64,000 nucleotides of DNA from DATFVA01 sp963745945 (GTDB lineage: Bacteria > Bacteroidota > Ignavibacteria > Ignavibacteriales > Ignavibacteriaceae), in contig CAVUZG010000002.1 in assembly GCA_963745945.1 (NCBI GenBank), positions 62,001 through 126,000 of the forward strand, written 5' to 3'. Positions within the stretch are counted from its first letter, which is position 1. Each line of letters opens with the position of its first letter. The notes under the pieces were generated by a model. The model had not been told where the DNA came from. It searched no databases and was given only the letters and a program-made list of their open reading frames with translations. This document shows, in pieces, positions 38,931 to 46,943 of the stretch. The position numbers were made by a program, and so were the translations under genes.

Positions 38931-40976
38931 ATGGTAAAAAAAATCTTTACCCTTTCAGTAATTCTATTTGTTTTCTCTTCTACTGCTTTCTCACAACAAA
39001 CAAGAATAACAACCAATCAACAGGAAGTAAAGCAGTTATTCAAAAATTCCCCAATAATTCCTGATGTGATGGGTCGAATAAATTATATTCCACCTTCCGG
39101 TGTTAATAGTCCGGCTGAAGTTGATTCATTTCCTTTATTCAACGGGTTCCCTGTCCAGGTTTCCGGGGCTTCGTATGAAGGCGGCATTTTCTGCAATATG
39201 GATAATGACCCTGAACTGGAATTTGTTTATTGCATAACCTATAATGTTGTTGCATTAAATATGGATGGAACACCTGTACCGGGGTGGCCAAAGACTTTAA
39301 CTCAACCAACTCAGAATGCTCCTGCTTTTGGAGACATTGATGGAGATGGTCAGGGTGAAATTGTTGTTACGAGTTTGTTCGGAACTTCACAGGGAAATAT
39401 TTATGCGTGGCATAAAGACGGAACGCCTGTAACAGGTTTCCCGGTGAACCATGGTTACTCAGCCAGAACGCCTGTTCTTGCCGATCTCGACGGCGACGGG
39501 GCAATGGAAATTATTGTTAACAAGAGAATATACCCGCTTGGTGAGGAATGGGTATATAAAGGAGATGGTACAGTTCTTTGGACTGCACCATTGAATCATG
39601 TCCCTGCATCAAGTGCAGCGGTTGGAGATATAACCGGTGATGGAGTTCCTGAAGTCGTTTGTGAATCCTATTTAAGTTTATATGCATTTGATAATACAGG
39701 AAACCTTCTGCCTGGTTTTCCTTTTACCCCAACATCAGGAGCAACAAATTCCTACTCTTCCCCTGTTTTGGCTGATGTTGATGGCGACGGAATCCGTGAA
39801 ATAATTTACGGTTCGCAGTCAAGTTCCGGTCAGGGATATGTTCATATATTAAAAAACGATGGTTCTGTTTACCCGGGCTGGCCTAAGGTGACAGGAAACT
39901 GGGTATATACTCCGCCCGCTGTAGGTTACATAAACGGAGATAATATTCTTGACGTTGCAGTTGGTGACCAGGTACTAAGCGGAACCCCGACAGATTATGT
40001 TTATGCCTGGGACGTAAATGGTAATACCCTTCCGGGATTTCCGATTGGTCCGGTGAATGCTATCAACAGTCAGATAATTCTTGGTGACCTCGATAATAAC
40101 GGTACCATGGATTTGATAACTGATGATAACGGTGCAGCCATTTATCACGGATACAGTTCTGATGGATCAATCTTAACAGGATGGCCTATTTCTGTTACAG
40201 GAGATAACACTTTTTATGAAATGCCCGCGCTGGCAGATATAAATAATGATGGTTCGCTTGATCTGCTTGGAGCAGGAAACCAGGGATTTGGTTCATCCGC
40301 CGTTGTGTTTATCCATTTGTGGGATACAGGTTACCCTTTTATGCCTGACAATTATACTCTTCCTGTTTTTCAGTACAATGAAAGACATAATGGAGTATAT
40401 GGAGATAATAGTCTGACCGTTCCGGTTGAACTTGTTTCATTCACAGGTTCAGTTAACGGAAACACGGTTCTGCTTAACTGGAGTACAGCGACAGAAACCA
40501 ATAACCGAGGTTTTGATATTGAGAGAAGTTCTGATCAAAACAATTTTGTTAATATTGGATTTGTAAAGGGAAGCGGTACAACAACTCAAAAATCAGTTTA
40601 TTCTTTTAATGATAATGCTATTGAATTCGGAAAATACTACTATCGTTTGAAGCAAATTGATTTTAACGGAAGTTTTACATACTCACCGGTTGTTAATGTT
40701 GATTTCAGTAACTTATCTTATAAGTTATCTCAGAATTATCCAAATCCTTTTAATCCAACAACTTCAATAAGTTATTCCATCCCGGAAAAATCTTTTGTTA
40801 AGCTTGAGATATTTAATACGCTTGGGCAAAAGGTTAAAACTCTTGTGAACGGAGAAAAGGAATCAGGAAATTATTCGATTAATTTTAGTGCCGAAAATAT
40901 TCCTAGCGGCATGTATCTGTATAAGTTAAGTACAGGCAAATTTTCTGAAACAAAGAAAATGCTGTTGCTTAAGTAA
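38931..40976 (+). CDS. Secreted FG-GAP/VCBS-repeat protein with C-terminal sorting domain
   Basis: A 681-residue protein with a signal peptide (ending STAFSQQ), a beta-propeller built from repeats of the type DxDGDGxxE (GDIDGDGQGEIVVTS, ADLDGDGAMEIIVNK, GDITGDGVPEVVCES, ADVDGDGIREIIYGS, GDLDNNGTMDLITDD, ADINNDGSLDLLGAG), a fibronectin-like spacer, and a type A sorting domain with LSQNYPNPFNPTTSISYS and a C-terminal GKFSETKKMLLLK. It should be exported by type IX secretion and bound at the cell surface or released. AGAGAGGG precedes the ATG. The binding partner of the propeller is unknown. Confidence 0.88.
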   Translation: MVKKIFTLSVILFVFSSTAFSQQTRITTNQQEVKQLFKNSPIIPDVMGRINYIPPSGVNSPAEVDSFPLFNGFPVQVSGASYEGGIFCNMDNDPELEFVYCITYNVVALNMDGTPVPGWPKTLTQPTQNAPAFGDIDGDGQGEIVVTSLFGTSQGNIYAWHKDGTPVTGFPVNHGYSARTPVLADLDGDGAMEIIVNKRIYPLGEEWVYKGDGTVLWTAPLNHVPASSAAVGDITGDGVPEVVCESYLSLYAFDNTGNLLPGFPFTPTSGATNSYSSPVLADVDGDGIREIIYGSQSSSGQGYVHILKNDGSVYPGWPKVTGNWVYTPPAVGYINGDNILDVAVGDQVLSGTPTDYVYAWDVNGNTLPGFPIGPVNAINSQIILGDLDNNGTMDLITDDNGAAIYHGYSSDGSILTGWPISVTGDNTFYEMPALADINNDGSLDLLGAGNQGFGSSAVVFIHLWDTGYPFMPDNYTLPVFQYNERHNGVYGDNSLTVPVELVSFTGSVNGNTVLLNWSTATETNNRGFDIERSSDQNNFVNIGFVKGSGTTTQKSVYSFNDNAIEFGKYYYRLKQIDFNGSFTYSPVVNVDFSNLSYKLSQNYPNPFNPTTSISYSIPEKSFVKLEIFNTLGQKVKTLVNGEKESGNYSINFSAENIPSGMYLYKLSTGKFSETKKMLLLK

Positions 40977-40994
40977 AACTTTACTCAACAATTC

Positions 40995-41024
40995 AAACCC
41001 CGGTAAAACTTATCGGGGTTTTTT
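40995..41024 (+). terminator. Rho-independent terminator after the FG-GAP gene
   Basis: Stem AAACCCCG/CGGGGTTT with an 11-base loop, running into TTTT. It closes the FG-GAP gene 19 bases after its stop. Confidence 0.85.
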
Positions 41025-41109
41025 ATAAAAACAGATTAAATTCTTCATCCAATATTTTATTATTTTAGCAAATCAGTGTACCAATTAATAATTCCAGGGT
41101 TTTAAACGT

Positions 41110-42156
41110 ATGAGTTCTGAAAAAATTCCTGTTGCCATTTTGGGTGCAACCGGCAGTGTAGGACAAAAATTTGTTTCGCTTCTTTCAAATCACCCCTGGT
41201 TTGAAGTTAAAATGGTAGCTGCTTCTGATAAGTCAGCTGGTAAGAAATATAAAGATGCTGCTAACTGGATTTTAAATGATCCCTTGCCTTCAATTGCTGG
41301 AGAACTTAAAGTTCAGAATTGTAATCCGGATAAGAATATTCGGGTAGCGTTTTCAGGATTGGATTCCGGCGTGGCAGGTGGAATTGAAGAAGATTTTGCA
41401 AACGCCGGATATATTGTTGTTTCTAATTCTAAAAATCATAGAATGGATAAGTTTGTCCCTCTCCTTGTGCCTGAGATAAATGACGAACACTTACCATTAA
41501 TAAAAAAACAGAATTATAAAAACGGCTGCATAGTAACTAATCCGAACTGTTCGGCAATAGGACTCGTACTTGCTTTAAAACCGTTGGTTGACATATTCGG
41601 TGTGGAATCAGTAAATGTCGTTACAATGCAGGCTGTATCGGGAGCCGGTTATCCGGGAGTTTCAAGTCTTGATATTATCGATAATGTAATCCCCTACATT
41701 GGTGGAAGTGAGGAAGATAAATTAGAGCACGAGCCGAATAAAATTTTCGGAAGTTTTAATGGTGAGGAAATACTAGATAATGATATAAAAATCAGCGCCC
41801 AGTGCAACCGGGTTTCAGTAATTGATGGCCATACCGAATGTGTTCAGGTGAAATTGAAAAAGAAAAGTTCCGTAAAAAAAATTATTGAAGCATGGACCTC
41901 TTTCCGGGCTGAGCCTCAGAAGCTGAACCTGCCCTCAGCACCGTTAAAGCCTATTTATTATTTCGATCAGGTCAATTATCCTCAACCTAAAATTCACCGG
42001 AATCTGGATAAAGGAATGTCCGTTTCAATCGGAAGATTAAGAGAGGACATATTTTTTGATTATAAGTTCGTAATCCTTTCTCACAATACCGTTCGTGGTG
42101 CCGCAGGAGGGGCAATTCTTTGTGCAGAACTAATGAAAGCAAAAGGATATATTTGA
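41110..42156 (+). CDS. asd: Aspartate-semialdehyde dehydrogenase
   Basis: A 348-residue NADPH enzyme of the archaeal/fungal-type branch. The N-terminus carries the dinucleotide loop ILGATGSVGQKFV, then KMVAASDKSAGKKY. The catalytic Cys lies in VTNPNCSAIGLVLALK (near residue 148), and the conserved His in VIDGHTECVQVKL (near residue 240). It makes aspartate semialdehyde for Lys, Thr and Met. It stands alone, 85 bases after the terminator. Confidence 0.93.
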   Translation: MSSEKIPVAILGATGSVGQKFVSLLSNHPWFEVKMVAASDKSAGKKYKDAANWILNDPLPSIAGELKVQNCNPDKNIRVAFSGLDSGVAGGIEEDFANAGYIVVSNSKNHRMDKFVPLLVPEINDEHLPLIKKQNYKNGCIVTNPNCSAIGLVLALKPLVDIFGVESVNVVTMQAVSGAGYPGVSSLDIIDNVIPYIGGSEEDKLEHEPNKIFGSFNGEEILDNDIKISAQCNRVSVIDGHTECVQVKLKKKSSVKKIIEAWTSFRAEPQKLNLPSAPLKPIYYFDQVNYPQPKIHRNLDKGMSVSIGRLREDIFFDYKFVILSHNTVRGAAGGAILCAELMKAKGYI

Positions 42157-42209
42157 CCGTATTTTGTTCATTTACTTAATAAATCCCCTTTTAAAAGAAT
42201 TTTCCACTC

Positions 42210-42225
42210 TTCTCATGATTGAGAA
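42210..42225. promoter_or_regulatory. Inverted repeat, possible operator
   Basis: TTCTCA, 4 bases, TGAGAA: a perfect 6-base inverted repeat in the 227-base gap before the sensor kinase. A related TTCTC...GAGAA pair lies at 46399-46416 but with an 8-base instead of a 6-base gap (counting the 5-base arms). No bound protein is known. Confidence 0.25.
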
Positions 42226-42383
42226 ATATTATTTGTATTTTTGTTAGCTTAAATTTGAAAATGTTAGTGATTATTGATTTTATGTACATAGTCTTTAAAT
42301 TGAATTCTCATTCATCCTTCAACTAATATTAAATGAATCTATTATAAACCAGTTTTCATTTTAATGAAGTGCAACGATATTTT

Positions 42384-43841
42384 ATGTTAAAAAAAGAATT
42401 AGACAAAAAAACTTTTAAATTTGATTTTGATCTCTTTAATAGTCTTCAGGATATGTGTTTTATCCTTTCTGATGCTGCAGAAATTCTGGACGTAAATATT
42501 TCCGGAGCAATAAAACTTAATCTTCCTTTAAATCAGATTGAAGGAAAAAAATTTTTTAGTATAATTAAGCCGGAATTTACTGAAACAGTTAAGTCCGCAT
42601 TCCAGGCTTGTGTAAAATTCAATAAAAGCGGAAGTGTATATGCCAGGTTCCTTTCAAATAATAAAGATATTGATGCAAATATAGTTTTTACTCCCAGTCT
42701 GCAGGTAATTGATAATGAAGAAATATTATTCTTCTTTGTTATTGCGCACGATATAACTGCGGAGAAACAGAGGGAGATGGATTTGCTCAGGTTTTACAAT
42801 GTAGCCGAGCATACAGTAAATCCTTTGCAGATAACAGACCTAAATGGAAGAATGATATATGTTAATCCTGCGTTCGTAGAAACAAGCGGTTATTCAAAAG
42901 AGGAATTGCTTGGTAAAAATCCCAGCATTTTCAGTAGTGGTAAAAATTCTAAAAAGTTTTGGAAGCGAATGTGGGATACCATAAATACCGGGAAGGTTTG
43001 GGTTGGCGAAGTTGAAAATAAAAGAAAGAACGGTGAGGCTTTTTATACTCAGTTACTCGTTTCACCAATCCTGGATTCAGATGGAAAAATCTGGGGTTTT
43101 TTCGGTATTCATCGTGATCTCAGTGAAAAAAGAATGTTCGAAAAGCAATTAATTCATACACAGAAAATGGAAAGTATAGGAACCCTTGCTGCCGGTATTG
43201 CACACGAAGTAGGTAATCCACTCGCATCCATTTCTGCACTTGTGCAGGTAGTTCTAAGAACAACGAATGATGATTTTGTAAAGGATAAACTGGGGCTTGT
43301 TCGAAGCCAGGTTACCAGAATTTCTAAAATCATCAGGGATCTTGTTGATTTTTCCCGTCCTTCGGACTATGAATTGCAGGTAATGAATATTAATGAAAGT
43401 ATTAAAGAAGCAGTTGAAATAGTTAAAGTCGGGGCAAGAGCTAAAGATGTGGATTTCAACCTGGACTTTGAAAAAGATATTCCACTGCTTCCATTAATAT
43501 CTGATCAGATTCAGCAGGTATTCATTAATATTTTGATTAATGCCGTAGATGCAATGTCCGAAGACTCAGCCAGAAATACGAAGAAGCAGATAAAAATAAA
43601 ATCGTATTTGGAGAGTGAAAAAATAATAATAAAATTCACTGATTCGGGACCGGGAATTGAAGAACAAAATTTTTCCAAAATCTTCGAGCCTTTTTATACT
43701 ACTAAAAAACCTGGGAAAGGAACCGGACTTGGATTATGGGTAAGTTATGGTATTATAAAAAGTTTCCAGGGAAATATTGAAGTTGAAAGCAGACGGGGAG
43801 AATTCACTACTTTCAATATTACACTCCCGCTTCATACTTGA
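42384..43841 (+). CDS. Soluble PAS-PAS histidine kinase, NtrB-like
   Basis: A 485-residue cytoplasmic sensor kinase with no membrane segment. Two PAS domains (about residues 10-125 and 138-250, the second with DLNGRMIYVNPAFVETSGYS) are followed by a HisKA domain with the phospho-acceptor His in AAGIAHEVGNPLASISALV and a HATPase domain with N box NILINAVDAM, G1 DSGPGIEEQNF and G2 GKGTGLGLWVSYGI. It is directly upstream of the NtrC-like regulator and is likely to phosphorylate it. The signal sensed by the PAS domains is unknown. ATG 42384 is preferred to GTG 42369. Confidence 0.9.
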   Translation: MLKKELDKKTFKFDFDLFNSLQDMCFILSDAAEILDVNISGAIKLNLPLNQIEGKKFFSIIKPEFTETVKSAFQACVKFNKSGSVYARFLSNNKDIDANIVFTPSLQVIDNEEILFFFVIAHDITAEKQREMDLLRFYNVAEHTVNPLQITDLNGRMIYVNPAFVETSGYSKEELLGKNPSIFSSGKNSKKFWKRMWDTINTGKVWVGEVENKRKNGEAFYTQLLVSPILDSDGKIWGFFGIHRDLSEKRMFEKQLIHTQKMESIGTLAAGIAHEVGNPLASISALVQVVLRTTNDDFVKDKLGLVRSQVTRISKIIRDLVDFSRPSDYELQVMNINESIKEAVEIVKVGARAKDVDFNLDFEKDIPLLPLISDQIQQVFINILINAVDAMSEDSARNTKKQIKIKSYLESEKIIIKFTDSGPGIEEQNFSKIFEPFYTTKKPGKGTGLGLWVSYGIIKSFQGNIEVESRRGEFTTFNITLPLHT

Positions 43842-43861
43842 AAAATTAATAGGATATTAAA

Positions 43862-45218
43862 ATGAATGAAAGAATTCTTGTAGTCGATGATGAAGAGATA
43901 ATCAGAGAATCCCTCTCATATGTTCTCCGGAAAGAAGGATACGATGTTCACGAAGCTGACAATGGAAAATCAGCATATGAGTTAATTCTTAAAGGAATCA
44001 TACGACGTTGTTATTACTGATCTTGAGATGCCCGAGATGAAAGGAATTCAGTTACTTGAAGAAATAAAAAAACTGGATATACAATCTGTCGTGGTCGTAG
44101 TAACAGCTTACGGGTCACTTGATACTGCAATTGCAGCCCTTAGAAGCGGTGCGAGTGATTATATTCTTAAACCCGTTGAATTTGATGAAATGATAATTAA
44201 AATAAAACGGCTGCTTGAGATGAAGAACCTGCTTCTCGAAAACAGGGTACTCAGAAAAGAAATTCAGCGCGAATACGATTTTGAGAATATAGTTGGAAAC
44301 AGCCAATCCATTAAACGCGTTTATGAAATGATTGATACTGTTGCTGATACCGATAGCACTGTTTTGATTACCGGGAAAAGTGGAACCGGTAAGGAATTAG
44401 TTGCAAGATCGCTCCATTATAAAAGCAAGAGAAAGAGCAAACCATTTATAGCTATTAATTGTGGTGCAATTTCTGAAAACTTAATTGAAAGTGAGTTGTT
44501 TGGACACAAAAAAGGTTCATTCACCGGAGCAATTTCTGATAAAGAAGGACTAATCAAGGCCGCCGAAGGAGGCACTTTATTTCTTGACGAAATCAGCGAG
44601 CTTCCGTTGCAACTCCAGGTGAAGTTTCTCCGTGCTTTACAGGAAAAAGAATACACACCTGTCGGAACAACTATTTCACTTCCTGTTAATATCCGGTTTA
44701 TTGCTTCGAGCAACAGGATTTTAAAAGATGAGATTGCATCTGGTAAATTCCGTGAAGATTTGTTTTATCGGTTAAACGTAATCGAAATAAACCTTCCCTC
44801 TTTAAAAGAAAGAGAGGAGGATATCCCTCTGCTGGCCGATCATTTTCTGGATAAATACCGTAAAGAAATGAATAAAAATATCAAGGGTATCGATAGTGAG
44901 GCCATCCGTGCTCTTATGAGTTATGAATGGAAGGGTGAAATAAGGGAACTGGAAAATGTTATGGAACGGGCGGTTATTTTCTGTAAAAGTGATTTTATTT
45001 CTTTAAGAGATCTGCCTGCCGGTTTTAAGCCTAATGATTCACCTATAAATTTTTCCGGGAAAATGTCGCTTGATGATTCAATCAGGCGATATGAAAAGGA
45101 TCTCATTTTGAAAACCCTTGAAGAAAATAAATACAGCAAAGAAAAAACCGCTGAAGATCTTCAGGTAGGATTATCAACACTTTATCGTAAATTGAAAGAA
45201 CTCGATATTAAAACCTAA
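43862..45218 (+). CDS. NtrC-family sigma-54-dependent response regulator (one frameshift)
   Basis: About 452 residues. The receiver starts ERILVVDDEEIIRE with the acidic pair and goes on to DVVITDLEMPEMKG (Asp acceptor), VVVTAYGS and YILKPVEFDE. The central AAA+ domain has GKSGTGKELVARSLHY (Walker A), HKKGSFTGAISDKEG in place of GAFTGA, and FLDEISELPLQLQVKF (Walker B). The C-terminal Fis helix-turn-helix is KEKTAEDLQVGLSTLYRKLK. One extra G at 43994-43995 breaks the receiver; deleting it joins ELILK to ESYDVVITD. It likely activates sigma-54 promoters nearby, such as 45368-45383, and perhaps the cytochrome operon. Confidence 0.88.
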
Positions 45219-45367
45219 TCTGGTTTCTCATTAGTTGAAAAATCAATTTATTCATCTTTTTAATTACGAGAATTCAGAAACCTCTGTAATAAAGCCTATT
45301 CTGATTTATACGCTCCAAAACCCCAATAAATAAATAGTTTCTGCCATTATTTAAAAAAATGGGTATC

Positions 45368-45383
45368 TGGCACGTTTATAGTC
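45368..45383 (+). promoter_or_regulatory. Possible sigma-54 promoter with perfect -24 box
   Basis: TGGCACG (45368-45374) is an exact -24 element, and G is present at the second GG-N10-G position (45381), but the base after it is T, not C, so the -12 element is imperfect. It lies just before the small receiver gene and after a sigma-54 activator gene. Confidence 0.35.
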
Positions 45384-45436
45384 TGTATAAACCAACCCGC
45401 GATCAATCGGGTATGGAAATTTATAGAAAAACCAGA

Positions 45437-45790
45437 ATGAAAAACGTCCTATTCTACAGTCACGACTTCAATTTGTGTTACAGTCTGCTGATGTATCTGC
45501 AGGAATCATACTCTGTAACAGCAACCACTAATATAAAAGCAATTAGTGCATTTGCTGAATCTTCACGATTTGATGTAATTGTTCTTGATGACTCACCAAA
45601 TGACAGAATAGTTGAACTTTGTAAAGATCTGAAAGAAAAAAATCCTGATACTCCTGTTATTCTTACTTATGTATTTGATAATAAAATAAAAGAGCTTGAG
45701 CAATCTCTCAGGAAGTATGTCTCAACAATTTTTTACAAACCATATGATTTAAATGAAGTCACAGTAAAAATGGCTTCTCTGATGATCTAA
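45437..45790 (+). CDS. Single-domain receiver-like protein (degenerate)
   Basis: A 117-residue protein with the receiver pattern: VLFYSHDFNLCYSLLMYLQ at the N-terminus, a putative phospho-acceptor in FDVIVLDDSPND near residue 54, the Thr in PVILTYVFDN, and the Lys in STIFYKPYDLNEV. The acidic pair is reduced to one Asp (SHD), so Mg binding may be altered. There is no output domain. Starts at 45359, 45413 and 45437 are all open; 45437 gives the normal receiver N-terminus (MKNVLF), and the possible promoter at 45368 rules out 45359. It may be an adaptor in the NtrB/NtrC circuit. Confidence 0.7.
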   Translation: MKNVLFYSHDFNLCYSLLMYLQESYSVTATTNIKAISAFAESSRFDVIVLDDSPNDRIVELCKDLKEKNPDTPVILTYVFDNKIKELEQSLRKYVSTIFYKPYDLNEVTVKMASLMI

Positions 45791-45871
45791 TTAATACTCC
45801 CCTTCAATTTTTTTATCTCGATTACTTCAATAACTTTTTATAATTTTAAGCTTCAATTATCAGGATTTACC

Positions 45872-46342
45872 ATGTCCCAAACAGATGAATGTTTGATCAG
45901 TACAGATAAAACTTTGCTGGATGTAAGAATGATTTATAATTTTCTATCTCAATCTTACTGGGCTGCAGGCAGGCCGTTTTCAATAGTAAAAAAAGCTATC
46001 GAAAATTCTTTATGTTTCGGGGTCTACTGCAATAATAAACAAATTGGGTTTGCCAGGGTTGTTACCGATTATTCAACATTTGCTTACCTGGCAGATGTTT
46101 TTATACTGGAAGAATACCGTGGGAAAGGATATTCTAAAAAACTATTAAAAACTATTGTAGAGTATCCGGAATTACAGAGTATAAAAAGATGGATGCTGGC
46201 TACAAATGATGCCCATTCCCTGTATACTAAATTTGGTTTTCAGTCCCTGAAAAATCCAGAAAAATTTATGGAAATTGTTAAAAAAATTTCCTCAGTGAAC
46301 CTGAAATTCTTAGATCCCGATGAGAATTCATTAAATAAATAA
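45872..46342 (+). CDS. GNAT-family N-acetyltransferase
   Basis: A 156-residue GNAT fold. Motif A is ADVFILEEYRGKGYSKKLLK (with the R-G-x-G-x acetyl-CoA pyrophosphate loop); before it, GVYCNNKQIGFARVVTDYST covers the core strands; the end LATNDAHSLYTKFGFQSLKN is the typical motif B region. The acetylated target is unknown. It stands between the regulatory genes and the cytochrome operon, with no clear promoter. Confidence 0.88.
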   Translation: MSQTDECLISTDKTLLDVRMIYNFLSQSYWAAGRPFSIVKKAIENSLCFGVYCNNKQIGFARVVTDYSTFAYLADVFILEEYRGKGYSKKLLKTIVEYPELQSIKRWMLATNDAHSLYTKFGFQSLKNPEKFMEIVKKISSVNLKFLDPDENSLNK

Positions 46343-46398
46343 TTACTGCTGAATATCCCTCTTTTTCATTCTAAAATTTGCGAAGCACAATTTCCTAC

Positions 46399-46416
46399 TT
46401 CTCCCACAATTGAGAA
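46399..46416. promoter_or_regulatory. Inverted repeat upstream of the cytochrome operon
   Basis: TTCTC, 8 bases, GAGAA (46399-46403 and 46412-46416), about 55 bases upstream of the possible sigma-54 promoter, in the right place for an activator site. See also 42210-42225. Confidence 0.2.
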
Positions 46417-46466
46417 ACTAACCTAAATTATGTTCATTTTTTCAACTATTTAACACGTTTTTTTTA

Positions 46467-46481
46467 TGGTATTAAGTTTGA
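46467..46481 (+). promoter_or_regulatory. Possible sigma-54-like promoter of the cytochrome operon
   Basis: TGG at 46467-46469 and TTTG at 46477-46480 are spaced as in -24/-12 elements (GG, ten bases, G), but the last base is A, not C. The same bases also match the -7 box TAAGTTTG of the housekeeping promoter, without a good -33 box. The choice between the two is open. Confidence 0.25.
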
Positions 46482-46525
46482 ATAAATCAAAATGAATTTA
46501 ACAAAACCAATTTAAGGATGATGAT

Positions 46526-46870
46526 ATGAAAAATATTGTACTCTATTTGCTGTTTATAATGTCAATAGTTGCATTATTTGGATTTGCATTTTCGATGGCT
46601 CAGGATAATGAACCGGCTGGGAAAACAGTTTTCATAAATAGTAAATGTTCAGGATGTCACACTATTCAGTCAGCAGACATTACTTCAAAAAATAAAAATG
46701 CGGTTGATCTTTCTAAAACCGGTGATAAATTACAGGCTGATTTCATTGCTAACTACTTAAATAAAGAAGTTAAGTTAAATGATAAACAACATAAAATTGC
46801 TTTCAAGGGATCTGCAGATGATTTGAATACTCTTGCTGGCTGGCTTGAATCTTTGAAGACAACAAATTAA
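46526..46870 (+). CDS. Small monohaem c-type cytochrome with no clear Met ligand
   Basis: A 114-residue exported protein (signal region to about residue 25) with one haem site, KCSGCHTIQ at residues 40-48. The usual distal region of class I cytochromes (a Met before F-x-G-S) here reads NDKQHKIAFKGSADDLNTLA: there is no Met, but a His stands two to three residues before the expected place. The haem may be bis-His or five-coordinate, which would fit a low potential. AAGGATG lies upstream. It is the first gene of the cytochrome operon; the next starts 73 bases later. Confidence 0.85.
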   Translation: MKNIVLYLLFIMSIVALFGFAFSMAQDNEPAGKTVFINSKCSGCHTIQSADITSKNKNAVDLSKTGDKLQADFIANYLNKEVKLNDKQHKIAFKGSADDLNTLAGWLESLKTTN

Positions 46871-46943
46871 ATGTTCTTTTATTTTATTAATGTATACGCA
46901 GTTGAAGACTGCAGTTTAACAATAACCGAGTAGATATAGAGAG

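Noticed and set aside
43862..45218. Programmed frameshift in the NtrC-like gene
   Set aside because: No slippery heptamer with a downstream structure is seen, and six other genes have the same kind of single-base break.
46473..46480. TAAGTTTG as a housekeeping -7 box for the cytochrome operon
   Set aside because: No TTG or TTTG lies 19-21 bases upstream, so it is not counted as a promoter of that type, although it stays possible.
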